A DNA stretch of 40,262 bases from Hungatella sp. UBA3402 (lineage in GTDB: Bacteria; Bacillota; Clostridia; Lachnospirales; Lachnospiraceae): assembly GCA_002358555.1 (NCBI GenBank), contig DEPC01000029.1, positions 1-40,262 on the forward strand. Direction: 5' to 3'. How positions within the stretch are numbered: position 1 is the first letter of the stretch; each line of letters opens with the position of its first letter. Under the pieces are notes generated by a model that did no database searches, had not been told where the DNA came from, and worked only from the letters and a program-made list of their open reading frames with translations. Position numbers and translations under genes: made by a program. Below, piece by piece: positions 8,293 through 16,389 of the stretch.

Positions 8293-9540
8293 CTACCCTT
8301 CCTTCCTTCTCAAAATATCAAACTCTTCTAACTGACAATTCTTATCCATTTCCAAATCTATATATAATATCTGTCTTGCATGGGGAGCGCTTTCTTGGCT
8401 TTTGCCATCTTCATTCCAGATTCCTCTCACACTTGCCACAAGGTTATGTCCGTCAGGTTTCATCACTTCAATTTGTTCTCCAACAGAAAATTTATTTTTC
8501 TGCTCTAATTTTCCAAATCCTCTGCAATCAAGTTTCTCAATGGTTCCCAAATACGTATAGTTTTTTACATAAGTACTACTTCCATAGATATGGGCATCCT
8601 CCGTCGGTTTTCCAAAAAAGAATCCAGTAGTAAATTCCCGATTCGTACATTTTCCAATTTCTTCCTTATACCACTCCAGATTCTTCTTAAATTCTCCCTT
8701 GCTCCAATCATCAATGGCCTTTCGATAAGCTCTTGCCACGGTTGCCACATATAAAGCTGTCTTCATACGTCCTTCCACTTTAAAGCTGTCAATTCCTGCC
8801 TCCAAAAGCTCTGGAATATATTCTACCATACATAAATCTTTAGAATTAAAAATAAATGTCCCTCTGTCATTTTCATAGACAGGCAGATATTCCCCTGGTC
8901 TTTTTTCTTCCACAAGGGCATATTTCCAACGGCAGGGATGAGTACATGCTCCTTGATTGGCATCTCTTCCTGTAAAAAAATTGCTCAATAGGCACCTTCC
9001 AGAATAAGAAATACACATAGCTCCATGAACAAATGTCTCAATCTCCATATCATTTGGAATCTGTCTGCGAATCTCTCGAATTTCTTCTAAAGATAATTCC
9101 CTTGCAGTAACTACCCGCTTAGCACCTAAATCGTACCAGAACTTATAGGTTCCGTAATTTGTATTATTGGCCTGGGTACTGATATGGATATCCACCTGGG
9201 GAAGAACTCTCCTAGCTATCATAAATATTCCTGGGTCTGAGATAATCAGAGCATCCATCTTCACTTCCTTTAATTGGTGAAAATATTCCTCCACCCCTTC
9301 CAAATCCTGATTATGCGCCAAGATATTTGCAGTAATATACACCTTAGCTCCATGAGAATGAGCAAACTCTACCCCCTCTTTCATCTCTTCAAGAGAAAAA
9401 TTGTGGGCCTTAGCTCGAAGGCCAAATGCCTCTCCCCCCAGATACACTGCATCTGCGCCATATATGACTGCTATCTTTAATACCTCCAGGCTTCCTGCTG
9501 GCATCAGTAATTCTGTCTTTCTCATATACATCCCTTTCAT
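8293..9540 (-). CDS. peptidase U32 family protein, probable tRNA uridine-34 hydroxylation factor (TrhP/YrrO-like)
   Basis: Carries the U32 family core: LLMPAGSLEVLKIAVIYGADAVYLGG at the N-terminus, the FVHGAMCISYSGRCLLSNF segment, and GRDANQGACTHPCRWKY, whose cysteines in related proteins hold an iron-sulfur cluster. Length (415) fits the YrrO/YegQ type. Members once called collagenases are now known to act in tRNA wobble-uridine hydroxylation (TrhP in E. coli; yrrN and yrrO in Bacillus subtilis). The gene overlaps trmR by ATGA, and TrmR methylates the hydroxylated product, which strongly supports this role over proteolysis. An internal ATG at 9525 with GAAAGGG upstream is the alternative start and matches the family N-terminus better. 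Confidence 0.93.
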   Translation of the reverse strand: MKGMYMRKTELLMPAGSLEVLKIAVIYGADAVYLGGEAFGLRAKAHNFSLEEMKEGVEFAHSHGAKVYITANILAHNQDLEGVEEYFHQLKEVKMDALIISDPGIFMIARRVLPQVDIHISTQANNTNYGTYKFWYDLGAKRVVTARELSLEEIREIRRQIPNDMEIETFVHGAMCISYSGRCLLSNFFTGRDANQGACTHPCRWKYALVEEKRPGEYLPVYENDRGTFIFNSKDLCMVEYIPELLEAGIDSFKVEGRMKTALYVATVARAYRKAIDDWSKGEFKKNLEWYKEEIGKCTNREFTTGFFFGKPTEDAHIYGSSTYVKNYTYLGTIEKLDCRGFGKLEQKNKFSVGEQIEVMKPDGHNLVASVRGIWNEDGKSQESAPHARQILYIDLEMDKNCQLEEFDILRRKEG

Positions 9541-10208
9541 TTTCTATCCCACACTTTTTCTTTTCCATATTTGTGTACACTAACTGCTACCCCATCTCCA
9601 ATCGGTATAATTGCTGTCTCTAATTCCTCCATATGTTTAAGTTGAAACAAATACTCTCTCATTCTACTGTGAATCGTACGGTCACGCCGTTCCACTCCAT
9701 AACGGGATTGTATGATAGTTCCGTCCTGAAGTACATTATCCGAGAACAGGATACCACCCTCTGACAATACCCTTAAAATATCTGGCAGCCAATGAAGATA
9801 CTGTCCTTTGGCAGCATCCATAAAAATAAAATCAAAAGAGCCACTTAAATTTGCAAGAAATTCCTTTGCATCTCCTTCCAATAACGTAATTCTTTCCTGC
9901 AATCCTGCTAATTTAAAATTCTCTTTTGCCTCCTTTATTCGAGGTTCAAATTTTTCAATGGTAGTAATCTTGCAGTTTTCTGGCATCACACCTGCCATCA
10001 GTAAAGCAGAATAGCCTACGGCGGTTCCTACTTCCAGAATCGCCCCAGGCTTTTTTGCTGCTACCAATGTCTTCAATAATGCTGCTGTCTCTTTTTTAAT
10101 AATAGGGATATTCTCTGCTGCCGCTTTTCTGGCAATCTGGTCGCACAATTCTCCCTGGCTGGATTCCAGAGAATGGATATAATCCCTGACCCGTTCATTT
10201 ACAATCAT
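9537..10208 (-). CDS. trmR: tRNA 5-hydroxyuridine O-methyltransferase TrmR (YrrM)
   Basis: SAM-dependent O-methyltransferase of the catechol-methyltransferase-like group. The SAM site is ILEVGTAVGYSALLMA, and FIFMDAAKGQYLHWLPDI followed by GGILFSDNVLQDG gives the metal-binding acidic residues. At 223 residues it is family length. In Bacillus subtilis YrrM methylates 5-hydroxyuridine at tRNA position 34 to 5-methoxyuridine, and yrrM sits between yrrL (MltG) and yrrN/yrrO (U32), the same order as here. It overlaps both neighbours by ATGA junctions, so translation is probably coupled. The subclass call rests on synteny plus family motifs. Confidence 0.9.
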   Translation of the reverse strand: MIVNERVRDYIHSLESSQGELCDQIARKAAAENIPIIKKETAALLKTLVAAKKPGAILEVGTAVGYSALLMAGVMPENCKITTIEKFEPRIKEAKENFKLAGLQERITLLEGDAKEFLANLSGSFDFIFMDAAKGQYLHWLPDILRVLSEGGILFSDNVLQDGTIIQSRYGVERRDRTIHSRMREYLFQLKHMEELETAIIPIGDGVAVSVHKYGKEKVWDRK

Positions 10209-10615
10209 TCTTTGGCATCCTCATTTGTTATCCCTTCCCGTAGAATCAAAATGATTTCCTTGGAAGTCATAGAATTGTTCAGCAGATAGGTTCCCTCCTC
10301 CACTGGATGATCGGTTCCTCCATAATCGTAGAAAATACACTGGATTAAAAATGCATATTTGCTTTTTATCACACCAGCCTTCTCCAGAGCAGCGCCAATA
10401 TCTGCCACCTTCTCTTCCTCGCCAATCGTTACCCGCATATCCATTCCTGGCTTCTGGGCCATGGGCGAAGAACAAAAAATATCATGTCCAAAAGCATAAC
10501 CTCTAGTAATTCCCTCATATAACATAAGAATTGCCAATGCATATATGATTAATTTCCATGATACTCGAATTATGGTTCCTGTAACTTTATTGATTTCCTT
10601 GGTGGTATCACTCAT
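10205..10615 (-). CDS. short MltG-like membrane protein lacking the transglycosylase domain
   Basis: Protein of 136 residues with one membrane segment (about 17-36) and an extracellular part resembling the LysM-like N-terminal region of MltG (VADIGAALEKAGVIKSKYAFLI, then GTYLLNNSMTSKEIILIL). The YceG catalytic domain that makes full MltG about 340 residues is absent, and the frame ends cleanly in an ATGA overlap with trmR, so it looks like a stable short form rather than a recent truncation. Its place between RNase J and trmR is that of yrrL/mltG in Bacillus. It cannot cleave glycan strands as it stands; binding or regulating septal cell-wall enzymes is possible. Confidence 0.8.
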   Translation of the reverse strand: MSDTTKEINKVTGTIIRVSWKLIIYALAILMLYEGITRGYAFGHDIFCSSPMAQKPGMDMRVTIGEEEKVADIGAALEKAGVIKSKYAFLIQCIFYDYGGTDHPVEEGTYLLNNSMTSKEIILILREGITNEDAKE

Positions 10616-10636
10616 TTCCTATCACCCTTTTCTTTT

Positions 10637-12316
10637 CTACACTTCCATAATAATCGGAAGTATCATAGGATTCCGTTTCATCCTTTTCCATAAAAAGTCG
10701 CTGAGGCTGTCTCTAATAATATTTTTAATCTTTCCCCAGTCACTGACACGACGTTCCAGACAATCCTGGACAGCTTCCTCCACCACATGTCTTGCCTCAT
10801 CTAAAAGGTCTTCAGATTCCCTGACATATACAAATCCCCTGGATACGATATCCGGCCCTGCAAGCAGTTGATTACTGTATTTTTCTAACGTCAACACTAC
10901 AATAATAATACCATTTTGGGCAAGGTTTTGTCTATCCCGCAATACAATATTTCCCACATCTCCTACGCCTAAGCCGTCCACCAAGACTGCCCCAGCCTGG
11001 ACATGGTCAACCACCCTGCACTGTTCTTCCGATATCTCTACCACATCTCCAGAAGACATCAACAGGATATTTTCCTTTGGAATTCCCATAGATTCCGCCA
11101 AACTTTTCTGAGCGACAAGATGACGATACTCCCCATGAATTGGAAGTGCATATTTGGGGTGGGTAAGAGCGTAGATTAGTTTTATCTCTTCCTGACAGGC
11201 ATGGCCTGACACATGGGTATCCTGGAAAATTACCTCAGCACCTTTAATAGAAAGCTCATTGATTACCTTAGATACCGCCTTTTCATTGCCTGGAATTGGA
11301 GTAGAACTAAAAATTACTACATCTCCTGGCTTAATAAACACCTTTTTATGAATATTGGAAGCCATTCTCGATAGCGCTGCCATAGATTCTCCTTGACTTC
11401 CTGTGGTAATTAAAACCGTCTTCTCATCAGGATAATTTTTTAAATTGTCAATATCAATCAATGTACCATCTGGAATCTTGATATATCCTAGTTCACTGGC
11501 TGTACCAATGACATTGACCATGCTCCGTCCTTCTACCACTACCTTTCTTCCATATTTATAGGCAGAATTGATAATCTGCTGCACTCTATCCACATTAGAT
11601 GCAAAGGTAGCTACAATGATTCGGCTATTTTTATGTTCTGAAAATATTCCATCAAAAATCTTTCCTACTGTCCGTTCTGATGGCGTAAATCCTGGGCGAA
11701 TAGCATTGGTACTCTCACACATTAGGGCCAAAACCCCTTTTTTCCCTAACTCTGCAAATCTCTGTAAATCTGCGGATTCTCCAAATACTGGCGTATAATC
11801 AATCTTAAAATCCCCTGTATGCAGCAGAATCCCTGCTGGAGTAAAGATAGCCAAAGCCGAGGCATCTGCAATACTGTGATTAGTCTTTACAAATTCAATT
11901 CTAAAACACCCTAAGTTAATAGATTGTCCATGCTTTACTACTTTTCTCTTCGTATTTTTGACTAAATTATATTCTTTTAACTTATTTTCAATCAATGCCA
12001 CTGTCAGCCTTGTCCCATATACAGGAGCATTAATCTGCTGTAAAATATAAGGTAAGGCGCCAATATGGTCTTCATGTCCATGAGTAATCACAAAGCCCTT
12101 TACCTTCTCAATATTTTGTTTCAGGTAAGTTACATCAGGGATGCATAAGTCAATTCCCAACATATCATCACTGGGAAATGCCAATCCACAGTCCACCACA
12201 ATAATATTGTCCTCACACTCAATGGCAGTCATATTCATTCCAATTTGTTCTAACCCGCCAAGAGGGATTATTTTGACCTTTGTATTATGGTTCTGCTTCT
12301 TATTTTGTTGTCTCAA
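10637..12316 (-). CDS. rnj: ribonuclease J
   Basis: Metallo-beta-lactamase/beta-CASP ribonuclease with 5' exonuclease and endonuclease activity in mRNA decay and RNA maturation. The zinc-binding motif HGHEDH is at 79-84, preceded by the family start IIPLGGLEQIGMNMTAIE; the beta-CASP and C-terminal parts (TGSQGESMAAL, HVSGHACQEE, LPIHGEYRHL) are all present. Length 559 is normal. The start is a TTG at 12316 with GGAGG seven bases upstream. A basic tail RQQNKKQNHNTK precedes the domain. It lies between fur and the short mltG-like gene. Confidence 0.96.
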   Translation of the reverse strand: MRQQNKKQNHNTKVKIIPLGGLEQIGMNMTAIECEDNIIVVDCGLAFPSDDMLGIDLCIPDVTYLKQNIEKVKGFVITHGHEDHIGALPYILQQINAPVYGTRLTVALIENKLKEYNLVKNTKRKVVKHGQSINLGCFRIEFVKTNHSIADASALAIFTPAGILLHTGDFKIDYTPVFGESADLQRFAELGKKGVLALMCESTNAIRPGFTPSERTVGKIFDGIFSEHKNSRIIVATFASNVDRVQQIINSAYKYGRKVVVEGRSMVNVIGTASELGYIKIPDGTLIDIDNLKNYPDEKTVLITTGSQGESMAALSRMASNIHKKVFIKPGDVVIFSSTPIPGNEKAVSKVINELSIKGAEVIFQDTHVSGHACQEEIKLIYALTHPKYALPIHGEYRHLVAQKSLAESMGIPKENILLMSSGDVVEISEEQCRVVDHVQAGAVLVDGLGVGDVGNIVLRDRQNLAQNGIIIVVLTLEKYSNQLLAGPDIVSRGFVYVRESEDLLDEARHVVEEAVQDCLERRVSDWGKIKNIIRDSLSDFLWKRMKRNPMILPIIMEV

Positions 12317-12355
12317 TCGAATACCTCCAATTCTTTTTTCTATTACCTTTGAGTA

Positions 12356-12808
12356 TTATTTAAGGTTATTTTTTAATCTACATTCTTTACAATATCCGTA
12401 CAGTTTTACTTCGTGGTCTGTCACAGCAAATCCAAGATTCTCCATCAATTCCTGTTCCAGAGCTTCCAATAAATCTTCTTCCAGGGAAATCACCGTTTTA
12501 CACCCAATACAAATAGCATGATGGTGATGGTGTCTCTCGCTGTCCAGTTCTTCAATCAGCTCATACCTGGCAAATCCGTCATCAAAACTGATTTTATCTA
12601 CCACATTCAGCTCCACTAACACTTGTAATGTTCGGTAAATCGTTGCCAAACCAATCTCTGGATAATTTCTTCTAGCTAAATCAAAAATTTCCTCAGCTGT
12701 AAGATGCTCCCCTGGATGCTCTGCCATAGTCTCCAAAACCAACAGCCGTTGTCCTGTTAACTTTAAGCCCTTTTCCTTTAACATCTTTTTAAATAAATCT
12801 TTTTTCAT
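12356..12808 (-). CDS. Fur-family metal-dependent transcriptional repressor
   Basis: Winged-helix metalloregulator of 150 residues. The DNA-binding half contains GLKLTGQRLLVLETM and the recognition helix region LATIYRTLQVL. The metal-binding half has a run of five histidines at 93-97 and two CxxC pairs (C100/C103 and C140/C143) that form the structural zinc site. It may be Fur, Zur or PerR; motifs visible here do not separate them, although position between DUF1292 and RNase J is typical of the general clostridial Fur. The ATG comes three bases after the DUF1292 stop, so it is translated from the same message. No obvious Fur box was found nearby. Confidence 0.93.
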   Translation of the reverse strand: MKKDLFKKMLKEKGLKLTGQRLLVLETMAEHPGEHLTAEEIFDLARRNYPEIGLATIYRTLQVLVELNVVDKISFDDGFARYELIEELDSERHHHHHAICIGCKTVISLEEDLLEALEQELMENLGFAVTDHEVKLYGYCKECRLKNNLK

Positions 12809-12811
12809 AGT

Positions 12812-13090
12812 TTACTTCTTCAAATCTACATCTACATCTTCCAACAATTCTGTAAATATCTTAAAAAGATAATCCATCTCACTGTCATCTTCCACGAATT
12901 CATAGACAGCTTCTTCTTCCTCTGCTGTTGACATATCTTTTAAAATGTAGCATTCTCCTTCTTCATCATCTTCTTTTGCATCTGTCACTAAAAGATAATT
13001 CATTCCACTAATTCTAGTTTCTTCCAGAACATAAAAGCTTACTTTTTCTCCCTCCCCTGTCTCCAAGGTAATCATCTTTTCTTCGTCCAT
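12812..13090 (-). CDS. DUF1292 small acidic protein (YrzB-like)
   Basis: Ninety-two residues, very acidic, matching DUF1292: start near ITLETGEGEKVSFYVLEET, middle NYLLVTDA, and an acidic tail ending in DVDLKK. The family is conserved next to ruvX and ireB in Firmicutes (yrzB beside yrrK in Bacillus subtilis), exactly the context here. Its molecular role is unknown. A GGAGC site precedes the ATG. Confidence 0.9.
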   Translation of the reverse strand: MDEEKMITLETGEGEKVSFYVLEETRISGMNYLLVTDAKEDDEEGECYILKDMSTAEEEEAVYEFVEDDSEMDYLFKIFTELLEDVDVDLKK

Positions 13091-13180
13091 TTATCTGCTC
13101 CTTTTTCGTACTGCTTATAATAATAGATTTGTTCTATCTCTTTCCATAGCTTCTTTTTTTATCTAACCTTATCTATCTTC

Positions 13181-13603
13181 CTACTTTTTCATATTATCTA
13201 AATAACTCTGCAAGATAATTTCTGCTGCCACTTTATCAATCACTTTCTTTCGTTCTGTCTTAGGCACACCACTTTCCCTTAATATTTGGTCTGCCTCCAC
13301 AGTTGTCAGACGCTCGTCCCATAAAATCACAGAAAGTCCTGTTCTTCTTTCAAGCATTTTTTTAAATTCTTCGGTCTTTTGTGCCCGTTCTCCAATCGAA
13401 TCATCCATATTTTTAGGATAGCCCAAAATAATAGATGTAATCTCATATTCTTGGATTAAAGTCTCAATTCTCTGGCAAGTATGACGCAGCTTATTTTCCT
13501 CTTTTCTAGTAATTGTCTCCAATCCCTGAGCAGTAAGTCCCAATGGGCCACAGACAGCTACTCCTACTGTCTTTGAACCAAAATCTAGTCCCATAATTCT
13601 CAT
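13181..13603 (-). CDS. ruvX: RuvX/YqgF pre-16S rRNA nuclease
   Basis: RNase H-fold nuclease (YqgF, YrrK) that matures the 5' end of 16S rRNA and is also annotated as a putative Holliday junction resolvase. The first catalytic aspartate is in MGLDFGSKTVGVAV, the second motif is VILWDERLTTVEA, and a late acidic residue is in VIDKVAAEIILQ. I take the ATG at 13603 because the protein then begins with the family start MRIMGLDFG and GGAGG lies 13 bases upstream; a frame to 13636 has no ribosome site. The 140-residue product is family length. It is first in the run that continues to DUF1292 and fur. Confidence 0.94.
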   Translation of the reverse strand: MRIMGLDFGSKTVGVAVCGPLGLTAQGLETITRKEENKLRHTCQRIETLIQEYEITSIILGYPKNMDDSIGERAQKTEEFKKMLERRTGLSVILWDERLTTVEADQILRESGVPKTERKKVIDKVAAEIILQSYLDNMKK

Positions 13604-13663
13604 ACCTGTCTTAAATCCTCCAAAGTAAACCTGCATATAACTTTTGGTGTTAAACCAGCCACC

Positions 13664-13866
13664 CTATGAAAGCCCAATATCCATGCTTCAACGCAAGCAA
13701 GCTTGCTTATAGTAACCCTCATGCTCCGCAGAGGCACCACTATAACTGAAAGGGGGTTACTATGCCCTCCGGGGACATAGAATGCAAAAATAACATTCCT
13801 GCGCTGTATGCTCTGTGCAGCGAGTGCACAAACCTACCACGAAGAGAAGATAGGATACTTTCATAG
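13664..13866. repeat. 203-bp element bounded by 9-bp inverted repeats with nested palindromes
   Basis: The outer arms CTATGAAAG (13664-13672) and CTTTCATAG (13858-13866) are perfect inverted copies, extended inward by TATCC (13678-13682) with GGATA (13853-13857). Inside are a perfect 14-bp palindrome at 13695-13708, a perfect 10-bp inverted repeat ATAGTAACCC/GGGTTACTAT (13709-13718 with 13754-13763), a hairpin CTATG...CATAG (13760-13780) and TGTGCA...TGCACA (13814-13830). The dense nesting fits a miniature non-coding repeat that folds as RNA or DNA. A 62-codon minus-strand frame across it looks accidental. Confidence 0.6.
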
Positions 13867-13882
13867 TAAATTCATCCAAAAC

Positions 13883-13910
13883 AAAAAACGCGTCTTTGAC
13901 ACGCTTTTTT
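13883..13910. terminator. intrinsic terminator, probably bidirectional
   Basis: A run of six A, a short GC stem (GCGT with ACGC) with a seven-base loop, then a run of six T. The A and T tracts can serve as U-tracts for both strands. On the minus strand it would end transcripts coming from the promoter at 14062-14089 or from mtaB-ireB. Confidence 0.6.
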
Positions 13911-14055
13911 CCTCTTTTGATGCACCACAATAAATCTGAATACAACAATAAAACCAGATAGCTTAAACTACCTGACCTTGTGTCTCATATGGCCAAACTG
14001 TCTAGATTTATCCTGAAACCATAAATACACATAACCTGAAGCCGTTCTTCTTAAT
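13911..14055 (-). ncRNA. possible small transcript between ireB and ruvX
   Basis: The segment lies between a good minus-strand promoter (14062-14089) and the terminator at 13883-13910, giving a predicted RNA of roughly 170 bases with no credible frame. It contains a hairpin (CAGGTAG with CTATCTG, six-base loop) followed by a U-rich stretch. It could be a regulatory RNA or an attenuated leader for ruvX. I did not recognise a known riboswitch or 6S/SRP signature. Confidence 0.35.
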
Positions 14056-14061
14056 TATGCA

Positions 14062-14089
14062 AATATAGCATAAAGACTATCAAGTGCAA
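14062..14089 (-). promoter_or_regulatory. sigma-A-type promoter with extended -10
   Basis: On the minus strand TTGCAC (14084-14089) and TATATT (14062-14067) are 16 bases apart, and TATGC precedes the -10 as in extended -10 promoters. It lies downstream of the ireB stop and points toward ruvX. Confidence 0.55.
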
Positions 14090-14144
14090 TCCCCTCAAAG
14101 TTTTTTGCCTTACTGGCTTCTTATCGTACTTTGCACACACGTAG

Positions 14145-14405
14145 CTATCTTATCCTTACTTGAATATACACAGACAAAAGTTCCTCCAGAATCTCATCCC
14201 TCTCTACTTTCATAATGAGACTTCTAGCGTTCTTGTGGCTGGTAATATAGGTTGGATCTCCAGACATGATATACCCTACAATCTGATTCACGGGGTTATA
14301 TCCCTTTTCGGTCAGAGCCTGGTATACCTGCTCTAAGACCTGGCTTACATCCATCTTATTCTCCTGTACTGTCCTGAAAAACTGTGTATTATGAATATCG
14401 CCCAT
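14145..14405 (-). CDS. ireB: IreB family regulatory phosphoprotein (DUF965, YrzL)
   Basis: Eighty-six residues matching the IreB family end to end: KMDVSQVLEQVYQALTEKGYNP, QIVGYIMSGDPTYITSHKNAR and the ending EELLSVYIQVR. In Enterococcus faecalis IreB is phosphorylated by the PASTA kinase IreK on N-terminal threonines and modulates cephalosporin resistance; here a threonine is kept at position 7. In Firmicutes the gene lies beside ruvX, as it does here across a 540-base gap. It follows mtaB by 69 bases. No PASTA kinase is encoded in the window. Confidence 0.94.
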   Translation of the reverse strand: MGDIHNTQFFRTVQENKMDVSQVLEQVYQALTEKGYNPVNQIVGYIMSGDPTYITSHKNARSLIMKVERDEILEELLSVYIQVRIR

Positions 14406-14474
14406 CTGTCCTCACGTCCTTTAACTGTTCTTATTTATTCTATACCACTTTTGTCCATTCGTAAAGAGAAATAT

Positions 14475-15800
14475 TTATAAAATTTCTGTCAATAGCAGTA
14501 CCTCATCTGTTAGCATCCTCTCTAAAATACCAACAATAATTTTTCCTTTCTTCTTCTCATCCCACAAAATGGCTGCTTTCACATATTCCTTTGAATGTCC
14601 AACCAGGTACTCTATACCATTGATTCTTATTTTTTCTTCCATCAAAATTTCACAGCGCTGTCCTAAGAAGCTTCTTCGATACTCCAGAGACATCTTGGCC
14701 TCTGCTTGAAGAAGTCTCTCGCTTCTCAAAGACTTCACTGCATCTTCAATCTGCCCTTCCATAATGGCCGCCTTAGTCCCTGCTCTTTTAGAATATTTAA
14801 AGATATGCATTTCATAAAACTGTATCTTCTTTGCAAATGTAAGTGTTTCTTCAAATTCTTCTTCTGTCTCTTGGGGGAATCCTACAATCACATCTGTTGT
14901 TATGGCTGGATTAGGAAACCATGTACGCAGGATATGACAAGCCTCTTCGTATTCTTCTGTGCTATAATGACGATTCATTTTTTTCAAAATCTGATTACAG
15001 CCACTTTGCAAAGACAAGTGAAAATGAGGGCAAATCGTTCTCAAATTTGATAATGCCTTGGCAAAATCCTCTGTAATAATCCTTGGCTCCAAAGACCCCA
15101 ACCGCATTCTCTTTAATTCTTGAATCTTATCAAGCCGTGTCATGAGTCCTAACAAATCTTCTTTTTCATTTTCTGGAAAATCTATTCCATAGGAGCTTAA
15201 ATGGATACCTGTCAACACAATTTCCTGGTATCCTAAACCTACAAGTCTTTCTGTTTCAGCTATAATTTCTTCTGGTCTGCGGCTTCTTATTCTTCCTCTG
15301 GTATAGGGAATGATGCAATAACTACAGAACTGATTACATCCATCTTGAATCTTGATAAACGCCCTGGTATGGCCCTCTGCTTTTTTGATGCTCAACTCCT
15401 CATACTGACGGGTATTTCCAATATCAATGAGATATTCTTCCTTTTTGAACTCATTCTTTGTAAAATAATTCTCTAGAATTTCTATTAATTCTGTCTTCTT
15501 GTTATTCCCTATCACAATATCTACTGCAGGGTCCTTCTTAAGTTCCTGTGCAGCAGCCTGCACATAGCAGCCTGCTGCAACCACCACTGCTTCTGGATTT
15601 TGCTTTTTTGCCCGATGCAACATCTGTCTGGACTTGCGGTCTGCGATATTGGTCACAGAACAGGTGTTAATCACATACACATCTGCTATTTCCTCAAAAC
15701 TCACGAGTTCATAACCGGCTTCCTCCAAAAGCTGCCCCATGGCCTCTGTTTCATAAGCATTGACTTTGCACCCTAAATTATGCAAGGCTGCCTTTTTCAT
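14475..15800 (-). CDS. mtaB: MtaB, tRNA t6A37 methylthiotransferase
   Basis: Radical-SAM enzyme that adds a methylthio group to t6A at position 37 of ANN-decoding tRNAs. The N-terminal UPF0004 domain has the three cluster cysteines (in NLGCKVNAYE, INTCSVTN and AAGCYVQ), the radical-SAM domain has CNQFCSYCIIPYTRGRIRSR, and a TRAM-like domain ends the 441-residue chain. The start at 15800 is chosen because AGGAGGGG lies six bases upstream; the longer frame adds seven residues without one. It heads the mtaB-ireB pair and is divergent from the HPr-like gene. Confidence 0.95.
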   Translation of the reverse strand: MKKAALHNLGCKVNAYETEAMGQLLEEAGYELVSFEEIADVYVINTCSVTNIADRKSRQMLHRAKKQNPEAVVVAAGCYVQAAAQELKKDPAVDIVIGNNKKTELIEILENYFTKNEFKKEEYLIDIGNTRQYEELSIKKAEGHTRAFIKIQDGCNQFCSYCIIPYTRGRIRSRRPEEIIAETERLVGLGYQEIVLTGIHLSSYGIDFPENEKEDLLGLMTRLDKIQELKRMRLGSLEPRIITEDFAKALSNLRTICPHFHLSLQSGCNQILKKMNRHYSTEEYEEACHILRTWFPNPAITTDVIVGFPQETEEEFEETLTFAKKIQFYEMHIFKYSKRAGTKAAIMEGQIEDAVKSLRSERLLQAEAKMSLEYRRSFLGQRCEILMEEKIRINGIEYLVGHSKEYVKAAILWDEKKKGKIIVGILERMLTDEVLLLTEIL

Positions 15801-15891
15801 GCGAACCCCTCCTATTTTCAAATGAAATGTAAGTCTTTAAGTAACTGAACAATTATGTAGCAATTCCTATCTTTTTCATGCAATCTAACTA

Positions 15892-15920
15892 TTGACTTTT
15901 TCTGACCTTATCTGTAGTAT
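15892..15920 (+). promoter_or_regulatory. sigma-A-type promoter for the HPr-like gene
   Basis: TTGACT (15892-15897) and TAGTAT (15915-15920) with 17 bases between. It gives a leader of about 105 bases that contains two small hairpins (around 15940-15962 and 15983-15997). Confidence 0.6.
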
Positions 15921-16032
15921 TAAAATGATATTATTATAAGCTCATTATCCTTTAAGAATGAGTGGTTTTCTATCATGAACGAGAGATTGCTCTCAAACTA
16001 TTTTTATTGATATTATATTAAGGAGGTTTTCC

Positions 16033-16272
16033 ATGAAAACAGTACGCATTTCTTTAAATTCTATTGATAAAGTCAAATCCTTTGTCAATGACCTGACAAA
16101 GTTCGATGTAGATTTCGACTTAGTGTCTGGTCGATATGTGATTGATGCAAAATCCATTATGGGTATTTTTAGCTTAGACCTTTCCAAACCGATTGACCTT
16201 AACATCCATACTGAGACAGAAAGCAGTGTAGAGGAGATTCTCACTGCACTTTCTCCTTATATCATCAACTAA
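16033..16272 (+). CDS. HPr family protein lacking the catalytic histidine
   Basis: Seventy-nine residues with the HPr fold pattern: KTVRISLNSIDKVKSFVND at the site of the first helix, then KSIMGIFSLDL corresponding to the regulatory-serine helix. The phosphotransfer histidine (His15 of HPr) is absent; Asp-Lys-Val occupies that region. The serine equivalent to Ser46 is kept at residue 41. This parallels Crh of Bacillus, which acts in catabolite repression and not in sugar transport. AAGGAGG lies seven bases before the ATG. It stands alone on the plus strand between mtaB and thiI, so genomic context adds nothing about its partner. Confidence 0.88.
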   Translation: MKTVRISLNSIDKVKSFVNDLTKFDVDFDLVSGRYVIDAKSIMGIFSLDLSKPIDLNIHTETESSVEEILTALSPYIIN

Positions 16273-16389
16273 TCTTTTTCCAATTTTATCCTTGTTGATG
16301 TGGTGGCCAGAGATAACCCTGCCAACATTATTGCCATCTGACCTGCATTTACAACAGTCTTAGCAACACTAAGTTCACACAAATTTGCA

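Noticed and set aside
13760..13948. Minus-strand 62-codon frame in the ireB-ruvX gap
   Set aside because: It runs through the terminator and half of the inverted-repeat element, is cysteine-rich in an odd way and has no ribosome site.
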